Shown here piece by piece: positions 40,108 to 47,414 of a DNA stretch of 64,000 nt. This DNA is from JAGPDF01 sp052035735 (GTDB lineage: Bacteria > Acidobacteriota > Thermoanaerobaculia > Multivoradales > JAGPDF01): positions 3,404-67,403 of the forward strand of contig JBPOHI010000097.1 of assembly GCA_052035735.1 (NCBI GenBank), read 5' to 3'. The notes under the pieces were generated by a model. The model saw nothing but the letters and a program-made list of their open reading frames with translations, did no database searches and was not told where the DNA came from. Each line of letters opens with the position of its first letter. Positions within the stretch are counted from its first letter, which is position 1. The translations under genes and the position numbers were made by a program.

Positions 40108-41703
40108 GTGAATTGCGCCTTCGAAGCCTCGCGTCCGATCCTTAGAACTGAGTTGATTCGGTTGTTCACCCTTCTGGCGGCAGGACTCTGCGGTTCGGTC
40201 TTGGAGCCGAGCAACGCTTGGGCGGTCTTCCCAAATGTGACTCCGGGTTTCCCTGTGGTTGTCGGCTCCGGGGCGAACTATCTCGGCCCGCCGGTTTTCG
40301 CCGACCTGAACGGCGATGGCGAGAACGAGATCATCTTCGGTGCCAACGACGGGAAGGTCTACGCCTATCAGGGAAACGGTTTGCAGCTCTGGCAGTTCGA
40401 CACTGGCGACACCGGGATCGGCGGCAAGCCCTCGGTGGCCGATATCGATGGCGACGGCCTGCTTGAGGTCGTCGTCGGCGCTGGTTCGACGCTGCAGGTT
40501 GGCACGACACCCGGCGTCACGGTAGTCAGCAACACAGGAGCGTTCCAGTGCAAGTTCACAACTGGCTCGGGCGTCTTCTCAAGCCCGGCGCTGGCGGAAC
40601 TCGACTTCGACGATGTGGGTCAGAAGGAGATCGTCTTCGGTTCTTGGGATTTCAAGGTTCGGGTACTCAACCACGATTGCTCGCTCAAGTATCAAGTAAC
40701 CCTGCTCGACACGCCCTGGTCCTCGCCGGCGATCGGCGATCTCGACCGAGATGGGATTCCCGAGATCGTCATCGGTGCACCTGACAATCCCAATCTCCCC
40801 GGGTCGACGGGGGATGGAGGACTGATTCACGTTTTTCGCAACAATCTCGCGAGCGAGATTCCCGGCTTCCCCTATTTCATCGACGAAACCGTCGACTCCT
40901 CGCCGGCGCTGGGGGATATCGACGGAGACGGCTGGCTGGATATCGTCGTCGGAGCGGGATGGTGCTGGGATCGTCCAATCTGTGCCCCTTTGGGCGTGAC
41001 TCACCCAGTCACTGAAGCTGTTTACGCTCTGAATCGACTCGGACAGCTGCTTCCAGGCTGGCCTGTCTTGCTCCCTAGCGATCGCTACGTCTTCGGCTCT
41101 CCAGCGCTGGCGGACCTCGATGACAACGGCGACTTGGAGGTCGTTTTCAATACTCTGCAAAAGGTCGAACCCCCGGCCGTCCCGGATGGGTGGGTCTATG
41201 CAGTGGACGGCAACGGCACGACGCTTGCCGGCTGGCCCACTCAACCGAAGACGCCCGCGACCTGCGACACTTCCAGTTTTTTTGGCACTTCGGCTTCGCC
41301 AGTCATTGCGGACCTCGACGGTACGGCCGGACTCGAGATCGCCCTGCCCTCGGTCTGGGAGGTTGTGGTCTGGAGTCCTGCGGGCGTCCAGCTCTCCCGC
41401 CAGGACTCTTGCCCCGATCCGCCCGCGGAGTGGGCGATGGTCACAGGAGGGCCGGTGGCGTCGATCGGCATCGGCGACGTTGATGGCGACGGCGCAGCCG
41501 AACTCGTGGCCACGGGCATCGATGCGAGTCCGCTCACGGGGCTGCTCTCGGCGTGGAGCTTCGGCAATGCTGCCATTGGCGCGTCGCAGCCCTGGCCGCA
41601 GTTCAGGAGAAGCGCGGACAACCACGCACTATTTCGGTTTGAAATTTTCCTGGATGGCTTCGAGAGCGCCAGCTTCAGCGAGTGGAGCGCGACGTTTCCC
41701 TAG
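40108..41703 (+). CDS. Secreted FG-GAP/VCBS eight-repeat protein with C-terminal FE-x6-WS tail
   Basis: A 531-residue exported protein. GTG at 40108 is used, followed by a signal peptide with core LIRLFTLLAAGLCGSVL; the start lacks a clear Shine-Dalgarno and a TTG near 40153 is an alternative. Eight calcium-type repeats are visible, including ADLNGDGENEIIFGAND, ADIDGDGLLEVVVGAG, GDLDRDGIPEIVIGAPD, GDIDGDGWLDIVVGAG, ADLDDNGDLEVVF, ADLDGTAGLEIALP and GDVDGDGAAELVATG. The C-terminus is LDGFESASFSEWSATFP, the best example of the tail shared with the FG-GAP, delta-60 and membrane proteins in this window. The gene has a lower GC than its polysaccharide-gene neighbours and converges on a methyltransferase gene 18 bases away. 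Confidence 0.88.
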   Translation: MNCAFEASRPILRTELIRLFTLLAAGLCGSVLEPSNAWAVFPNVTPGFPVVVGSGANYLGPPVFADLNGDGENEIIFGANDGKVYAYQGNGLQLWQFDTGDTGIGGKPSVADIDGDGLLEVVVGAGSTLQVGTTPGVTVVSNTGAFQCKFTTGSGVFSSPALAELDFDDVGQKEIVFGSWDFKVRVLNHDCSLKYQVTLLDTPWSSPAIGDLDRDGIPEIVIGAPDNPNLPGSTGDGGLIHVFRNNLASEIPGFPYFIDETVDSSPALGDIDGDGWLDIVVGAGWCWDRPICAPLGVTHPVTEAVYALNRLGQLLPGWPVLLPSDRYVFGSPALADLDDNGDLEVVFNTLQKVEPPAVPDGWVYAVDGNGTTLAGWPTQPKTPATCDTSSFFGTSASPVIADLDGTAGLEIALPSVWEVVVWSPAGVQLSRQDSCPDPPAEWAMVTGGPVASIGIGDVDGDGAAELVATGIDASPLTGLLSAWSFGNAAIGASQPWPQFRRSADNHALFRFEIFLDGFESASFSEWSATFP

Positions 41704-41721
41704 AGTCGGTGGGGTATCAGA

Positions 41722-42570
41722 CTAAAGCCGCTCGGCGACGACAGTGAACAGCGGTGCAGGTTCCGTGCAGCCCTTGAAGCTGTCCAGCGCTGCAGGGCCC
41801 CAAGGAGCAAACCCGGGACGAAATAGCTGTTGATGAAAGGTAACGCGCGAGCGGCCGAAACCGACCGCGAGGAGGAGCCTCTCGATGGCTCCCGGAGAAA
41901 AACTCCACCAAGCGCTGGGGTCCTGATTGCGGGTCGGATTGAAGATCATGCCGGTACTCTGCGCCTGTTGCGCTTCATTGCGAGCAGGCATCGCAGTAGA
42001 CCGCTCCAAGGAGACTTCAGCGCAGAAGGGGGCATTGAGAAGGTCTGTGACGACGATTCGCTCCCGCGTGAGGCGAGCGACCGCGGCCAAGGCGGAATAG
42101 GGATCGCGCAAGTGGAGGAGGATGGAGCCGAAGGTGGTGATGTCCACCGGGCCCAACTCTTCTGGGATCTCGTAGGCGGTGCCGTGGCGCAAGGCAAGTG
42201 ACGAGCCGAAGGCGCGCTGGGCGTGCCACCAAGCCCGGTTGAGCCCGGTCACGACCTCACGATACTTCGCCTCGAAGACCCCCTTGTCGAGGCCCGGAAA
42301 CAACATGATGTCGCCAAGCCGGTCCGGTGAGAGATCGTAGGGCACCACGCTCGCCCCCTGCCTCTCCATGTGGAAAGAGAGGAAGCCGTTCGCGGCGCCG
42401 ACCTCCAGCACCCGCTTGCCGGCGACATCGATGCCGCCGAGGTAGCTGTCGACGGCCGGCCGCAAGTCCCACGCTCCCGCGATGGTCGGGAGTCCCGGAA
42501 GATCGATCGAATGGTAGAAGTAGCCATCGGAGAGCGCTGCGAGCTGCTCGTTGACTTCGGTCATAGGCAT
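41722..42570 (-). CDS. Class I SAM-dependent methyltransferase
   Basis: A 282-residue methyltransferase. ATG 42570 (or 42564, MPMTEVNEQ) is used; no Shine-Dalgarno is seen, but TATGAT lies at 42575-42580 on the minus strand, close enough for a leaderless or very short leader. SAM motif: VLEVGAANGFLSFHMERQGASVVPYDLS near residue 55. Then VDITTFGSILLHLRDPYSALAAVARLTRERIVVTDLL, the motif-IV-like region, and WWSFSPGAIERLLLAVGFGRSRVTFHQQ. The SIDLPGLPTIAGAW opening resembles methyltransferases found in polysaccharide or small-molecule clusters. Substrate unknown. Stands alone on the minus strand between two tail-carrying genes. Confidence 0.87.
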   Translation of the reverse strand: MPMTEVNEQLAALSDGYFYHSIDLPGLPTIAGAWDLRPAVDSYLGGIDVAGKRVLEVGAANGFLSFHMERQGASVVPYDLSPDRLGDIMLFPGLDKGVFEAKYREVVTGLNRAWWHAQRAFGSSLALRHGTAYEIPEELGPVDITTFGSILLHLRDPYSALAAVARLTRERIVVTDLLNAPFCAEVSLERSTAMPARNEAQQAQSTGMIFNPTRNQDPSAWWSFSPGAIERLLLAVGFGRSRVTFHQQLFRPGFAPWGPAALDSFKGCTEPAPLFTVVAERL

Positions 42571-42618
42571 CGGATCATACCGGGAGGAAGAACGGATGAC
42601 ACACCTTTCAGCAGGCAA

Positions 42619-44427
42619 CTATGGGGCGGCGGTGCTCCACCGGTCGCTACCTCCAGATTCGAAACTGTCGCTGAAGACCTCCGGCTCTGGTAGCCGGTCC
42701 AGGTCGCCAACCGGGCGCTCGGCTGACAGCGAGAAGAGTTCCCAGCGGCGATCGGCGCTCGCGACCAGAGGTGGACCCAACCGTCGCCGTAGCTGCGTCC
42801 CGAGCTTCATCGCATTGTCGTTGTAGCCGCTACGGTCGAGGACGAGCGCCGCGAAACCGGCGGTCCTCAGCACGGCGACCATCTCGGCCGGGGGCATCGC
42901 AAGGACTGCTCTTTGCCAAAGATCCGTCGGCGAGTTCTTCGTCGCGCCGTAGCTCCAGCGCAGCGAGTGCGAGTGGAGGATCGGCCGGAGTGCCTCGAAG
43001 TTGTGGGTCCCTTCCTGCGGCGGACTCTCAGGGAACGGGATCCAGGGCAGCTGGAAGACCATCGCCCCCCGTGGCAGCCGCTCCTCGGCCTTGGCGACCC
43101 ACTCGCGGTCTACCGCCCAATCGCGGGCATTTTCCGCGTGGTTCGGAATTGCCATGAGCGAGCTTTGATCCCACACGCCGAAGACTGTGAGAAGCGCTGC
43201 GGTAATCCAGGCGCGCGTTCCCCTGCCGCCGCCCGGCTGACGTTCGAGGAGCCCCTGGACGAGCAGTCCTGTGGCGGCGAGCGCGGCGAACGCGACGAAC
43301 ACACTGATTCGATTGTGGGCACGGATCTGCGGGCTCACGAAGGTGACGAAGAGCGAGCTGAAGCCGCCGACTGTCGCGAACAGGATGGCGACGACGGCGA
43401 AGGAGGCAAAGACGGTCGTGCTCTCGGGTCTCGCCGACGGCAGGCGGAAGCCGAGCAGGTGAGCGAAGAGCAGCAACAAGCCGAGGCTGCCGATCCATCC
43501 GAGCGCGGTGGCGACGCTTTCCGTTGCGAGCCCCGGAGCGGATTCTCCCGCGAGATATCGACCGGAAAGGCGGGCGAAGGGCGGATAGCGGTGCGAGATC
43601 ACGGGCATGAGGAGCTGGCCCAGCTTGATCCCCAAGAGGCTCGAATCTGCGGGAGTTCGTTCGGCGACGGACTCCACTCCACGGAGAAGGGTGGGGAGGG
43701 TCGCGAGGACGATGCCGAGAACCGCCAGCGCCGCGAAGGTCAGTGCGTCGAGAACGCGGCGAAGGCGGCGATGCTGGAAACCGCCGATCGCAGCGCCGAG
43801 CAGGACGAAGAGACTCCCGAAGAATGCGTAGTAAGCATCGCTGGCTCCGAGAATCAGGGCGAAGGCGAAGGCCCAGATCCGGCCTCGGGTGGAGAGACCC
43901 TGTCGCGCCAGCGCATGGGCCGTCAGCAGGCTGGGAGGTATCAACGCCAGGTTGGCGAGAAACAGATGCGGTTCTCCGCGGATGGCGTGGGCGGGCAGAG
44001 CAGCGAAGAGCACGCCCATTCCGGTCGCCAGGGGAGGCGATAGGTCGAGCTTCAAGAACACCCAGGCGGCCACCATCGCGGCGAGCGGCCAACCGAGCAG
44101 ATAGAAAGCGCTGACCACCGCTCCCGGAGTGAGGACGATTCCGAGTACCTTGAAGGCGAGCATCGGCCCGAGGATCGTGGCTGGAAAGGTATAGAGCTCG
44201 AGCGTCCCGGGAGCTCCGAGTCGGTAGTTCTCCTCATACCAGCCGGTCTCCTCGATGTTCTGCGCCAGGAGGACGTTGAAGAGCGAGTCGCCGCCCTTGT
44301 GCCAGGTGAGTGGCGTGCGCCAGTCCTCGACCCGCCAAAGTTCCTGCGCCCAGCAGACGGCCAGGACCGCGCCGAGAGCAGCGAGCGCCAGCACCTTGCG
44401 CGAACTTTGGCGGTTCTCGTTCTTCAT
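42619..44427 (-). CDS. Polytopic membrane protein with C-terminal FE-x6-WS tail
   Basis: A 602-residue membrane protein with ten or more hydrophobic segments. ATG 44427 (MKNENRQSSRKVLALAALGAVLA) has AAAGGACG upstream. After the first segment the acidic loop GGDSLFNVLLAQNIEETGWYEENYRLGAPGTLELYTF resembles GT-C type or YfhO-like membrane enzymes, and IRGEPHLFLANLALIPPSLL and YYAFFGSLFVLLGAA follow. The C-terminal 150 residues are soluble. The family is not certain. The extreme C-terminus is VFSDSFESGGSDRWSTAAP, the same tail as on the secreted propeller proteins, here on an integral membrane protein. Divergent from the first sulfatase-like gene. Confidence 0.75.
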   Translation of the reverse strand: MKNENRQSSRKVLALAALGAVLAVCWAQELWRVEDWRTPLTWHKGGDSLFNVLLAQNIEETGWYEENYRLGAPGTLELYTFPATILGPMLAFKVLGIVLTPGAVVSAFYLLGWPLAAMVAAWVFLKLDLSPPLATGMGVLFAALPAHAIRGEPHLFLANLALIPPSLLTAHALARQGLSTRGRIWAFAFALILGASDAYYAFFGSLFVLLGAAIGGFQHRRLRRVLDALTFAALAVLGIVLATLPTLLRGVESVAERTPADSSLLGIKLGQLLMPVISHRYPPFARLSGRYLAGESAPGLATESVATALGWIGSLGLLLLFAHLLGFRLPSARPESTTVFASFAVVAILFATVGGFSSLFVTFVSPQIRAHNRISVFVAFAALAATGLLVQGLLERQPGGGRGTRAWITAALLTVFGVWDQSSLMAIPNHAENARDWAVDREWVAKAEERLPRGAMVFQLPWIPFPESPPQEGTHNFEALRPILHSHSLRWSYGATKNSPTDLWQRAVLAMPPAEMVAVLRTAGFAALVLDRSGYNDNAMKLGTQLRRRLGPPLVASADRRWELFSLSAERPVGDLDRLPEPEVFSDSFESGGSDRWSTAAP

Positions 44428-44563
44428 CGTGCAGGCGTCCTTTCGGGGGCACGCGCGCGCCCCCGTCGAGACGACAGGCGAGGAGCCACGCCTGCATTCT
44501 TCCACGGCGCACGTGCCTGGAGTAGGCCGTCGGAGGCCGTCCAGGCGCTACAATTCCGGTTCC

Positions 44564-47245
44564 GTGACGCGCTCGCGATCGCTGCACCGGCACCTCGCCG
44601 CCCTCCTCCTCGCCGCCGCTCTCGCACAGGGGTGTCGGCCGGCGGAGGAGCGGCTGCCGCGGCGGCTTCTCGACGGGAACGCGGCGCCGATCTACTCGCG
44701 CGACGCGCTGAGCGTGCTGCAGGCGGTCACCGTCGAGGGGCCCGTCGAGGCGGCGCGCCCGGAGGCGTGGGGCGTCGGCGGCACGAACGTCGTGACCTCG
44801 GTGCGCTCCGGCGCGCGCGCTCTCGCGAGCTCCGACGGCAACGCGACCCTGGCGCTCGCCATGCCGCTCGTCGCGGCCGAGGTCGACCGGATCGAGGTCG
44901 TGCTGCGCGGCATCCAGGCGCCGTCGCGGCCGACCCTCAGCTGGCAGATCCGCGGCGAGGCGGCCTGCGGCGATTGCGTGCTCAAGCTGATGGCGCGCGA
45001 CGGCGGGGGGGCCGAGCGCGATCGGTTCGGATTCGAGGTCGGCTCGCATCCGCGTTGGCGCGGGGTGATCGAAGAGCTGACGCTGCAGCCGACGAACCTC
45101 CGCGGGGTCGAGGTCGGCGTCGAGTCGTTCGCCTTCGAGCGCCGCCGCGTCGACGCCGCCCGCGAGGAGGCCCACCGGGCGGCCGTGCTCTACACCACCG
45201 GCCACGAAGCGCGCGTCGCGCGGCTGCTTTGGCCGGGCGAAGCGCTCGGCCTGCCGGTGGCTGCGGCGCGCGGCGAGAGCCTGCGCTTCGCCTTCGGCCG
45301 TGAGTCGGCGGCGACGGAGGCGGCGACCGTCGAGGTCGGCGCCACCGTTGCGGGGGAGCGGCGGGTTCTGCAGGAGATCCGGGTTGCGGCCCAGGTTGGC
45401 TGGCAGGAGCAGCGGATCGACCTCGCCCCGGTCGCTGGCGCGACCGAAATCGACTTCCGGATCGTGCCGAAAGCTGAGAAGCCCGTCGAACTGGCGCTCG
45501 ACCTCGACGAGGCGATCTTCCTGGGCGCCCCCGAGATCGTGCCGCTCCCTGCCCGGTCGCGGCGGCCGAACGTCGTCCTGGTTTCGATCGACACGCTGCG
45601 CGCGGACCGGCTGTCCCTCTACGGCAATCGGCGGGAGACCTCGCCGAACCTCGCGGCCCTCGCGGCGCGCGGCGCGGTCGTGTTCGACGTTGCGGTCGCC
45701 GCCGCTGTCTCCACCCTGCCGGCGCACGCGTCGATGTTCAGCGGGCTCGAGGTGCTCCGGCACGGCGCCTATCTCGACCGGCCGGTCGCTCCCGGGCAGG
45801 TGCTGCTCGCCGAGCGCTTCCGCGACGCCGGCTTCCGCACGCTGGCGATTACCGGTGGCGGTTACGTCCACCCGCGCTTCGGCCTGGCGCAGGGTTTCGA
45901 CCGCTTCCGCTACTGGCCGAGGGGAGAGGTCGACGATGGCGCCGAGCTGCGCGACGGGCTCGCGACGCTCTCGAGCTGGCTCTCCACCGAGGCCGAGCGG
46001 CCGTTCTTCCTCTTCTTCCACACCTACGAAGTGCATGCGCCGTATCGCGCCCGCGAGCCGTATTTCTCGAACTGGACGGGAGCTTCCACGAAGGCCTTCA
46101 TGCAGCCTTGGGCGCGCGGCGACCGGCTCGACGAGGGCTACTTTGCCCGCGAGCACTGGCCTCGGGTCTTCGGCGAGGGCGCGCCGCGGGACATGCGCGC
46201 CGACGAGCGCTCCCGGCTGGTCGACCTCTACGACTCCGGCGTGGCGAACGCCGACGCAGCGATCGGCGAGATCGCCCGCATGCTCGCGGCCGCGGGAGTT
46301 GCGGATCGCACGGTGCTCGTCGTCACCGCCGATCACGGCGAGTCGCTGGGCGAGAGGGACTTCTTCGATCACGGCTTTCTTTACGACACCAATCTGCTGG
46401 TGCCGCTCGTCGTGTTCGATCCCCGCCATCCTTCACCTGGGCGAAGGGTTGCCGAGCAGGTCCGCCAGATCGACCTCGCCCCGACCCTGATGGAGCTCGC
46501 GGCGCTGCCGCCCAATCCCGCACTCGACGGCACCTCGCTCGTCGCGCGGATGCGGAGCGGGTCGGGCGCCGCTCCACCGCCGGCGTGGAGCTACGCCCCG
46601 GAGACCAACCACGGCCTCGGCCTGCGCAAGGCCGGCTTGAAGTACATCGAACGCGACGCCGCATTTCCGGTGAGATCAGGTGTCGATTGGGAGGCCTATC
46701 GCCTCGCCGACGACCCGGGGGAAAGTCAGCCGCTCGCCGCGCTCCCTGCGGCGACGCTCGCGCAGTTGCGGGCCGCCGCCACCGCCAAGCTCGAGAAGTC
46801 GCACGGGGCAGTGATCCTCGAGTGGGTCAACCGTTCGGAGGGCGAGGTCGCGGGCCTGCTGCATTGGGGCGCCATGCACCCGCACAACGTCAAGCGGGCG
46901 GGCGGCCAGGGCGCGCGATTCGAGATGCCGGCTCCGGGGACCTTGCGGTTCGTGCTGCCGCCGCAGAGCGTCTCGCGGCTGCGGGTGCAGGCACTCGTCG
47001 ACAGGCTCGACTATCGCTTGCAGCTCACCGCGCCGGCGGGAGGCGGCGAGGCGGCAGGCTCGATCGCGATCGCGGCGCTCTGTCAGGCTGCCCGGACTCT
47101 TCTCGCCGACGGCGGAGGGCCCGCCAGAGCGACGGCCGCCTTCGATCTCACGGCGCGCGCCGACCTGGCGTGCGATGGCGCCGAAGAGCTTCCTGAAGAT
47201 CCCGAGCTCACAGCCCGGCTGAAGGCGCTCGGCTACCTGCAGTAG
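44564..47245 (+). CDS. Sulfatase-like (alkaline phosphatase fold) lipoprotein, copy 1
   Basis: An 893-residue exported lipoprotein. GTG at 44564 is used; the lipobox LAQGC ends at Cys24. TACAAT at 44549-44554 could be a -10 element just ahead. Residues about 30-320 are a beta-rich region of unknown function, with a CGDC pair in GEAACGDCVLKLMARDGGG. The catalytic domain has SIDTLRADRLSLYG near residue 341 (metal ligand Asp), and STLPAHASMFSG near 384. At the nucleophile position the residue is Thr rather than the formylglycine Cys, as in phospho-transferring relatives. VVTADHGESLGERDFFDHGFLYD near 588 supplies further metal ligands. The C-terminus is DPELTARLKALGYLQ. High GC (about 75% in sampled lines). 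Likely acts on a periplasmic or surface glycan. Confidence 0.9.
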   Translation: MTRSRSLHRHLAALLLAAALAQGCRPAEERLPRRLLDGNAAPIYSRDALSVLQAVTVEGPVEAARPEAWGVGGTNVVTSVRSGARALASSDGNATLALAMPLVAAEVDRIEVVLRGIQAPSRPTLSWQIRGEAACGDCVLKLMARDGGGAERDRFGFEVGSHPRWRGVIEELTLQPTNLRGVEVGVESFAFERRRVDAAREEAHRAAVLYTTGHEARVARLLWPGEALGLPVAAARGESLRFAFGRESAATEAATVEVGATVAGERRVLQEIRVAAQVGWQEQRIDLAPVAGATEIDFRIVPKAEKPVELALDLDEAIFLGAPEIVPLPARSRRPNVVLVSIDTLRADRLSLYGNRRETSPNLAALAARGAVVFDVAVAAAVSTLPAHASMFSGLEVLRHGAYLDRPVAPGQVLLAERFRDAGFRTLAITGGGYVHPRFGLAQGFDRFRYWPRGEVDDGAELRDGLATLSSWLSTEAERPFFLFFHTYEVHAPYRAREPYFSNWTGASTKAFMQPWARGDRLDEGYFAREHWPRVFGEGAPRDMRADERSRLVDLYDSGVANADAAIGEIARMLAAAGVADRTVLVVTADHGESLGERDFFDHGFLYDTNLLVPLVVFDPRHPSPGRRVAEQVRQIDLAPTLMELAALPPNPALDGTSLVARMRSGSGAAPPPAWSYAPETNHGLGLRKAGLKYIERDAAFPVRSGVDWEAYRLADDPGESQPLAALPAATLAQLRAAATAKLEKSHGAVILEWVNRSEGEVAGLLHWGAMHPHNVKRAGGQGARFEMPAPGTLRFVLPPQSVSRLRVQALVDRLDYRLQLTAPAGGGEAAGSIAIAALCQAARTLLADGGGPARATAAFDLTARADLACDGAEELPEDPELTARLKALGYLQ

Positions 47246-47264
47246 CTCCGCGCCGCGGCCTCGA

Positions 47265-47303
47265 TCAGTTGTAGCCCAGGGCGCGCAGTTGCTGGGACGT
47301 CAT
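47265..47303 (-). pseudogene. Possible remnant of a sulfatase-family C-terminus
   Basis: On the minus strand these bases read MTSQQLRALGYN followed by TGA. LRALGY with a final residue is exactly how the three sulfatase-like proteins of the window end. The frame closes at 47325-47327 upstream, and no larger homologous stretch was recognised. It lies between two tandem sulfatase-like genes on the opposite strand. It could be a vestige of a deleted gene or chance; 12 codons cannot decide. Confidence 0.3.
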
Positions 47304-47414
47304 CGGTCGGCGGCGCCTTTGCGGTCAGGGAGTCGATGTAGGCTCGGCCTGCGCGACCGGAGCTTCAGGATCGCAGGAGAGGCGGCCTTGCAACTGGCTA
47401 GATGGAGTGGAAGC

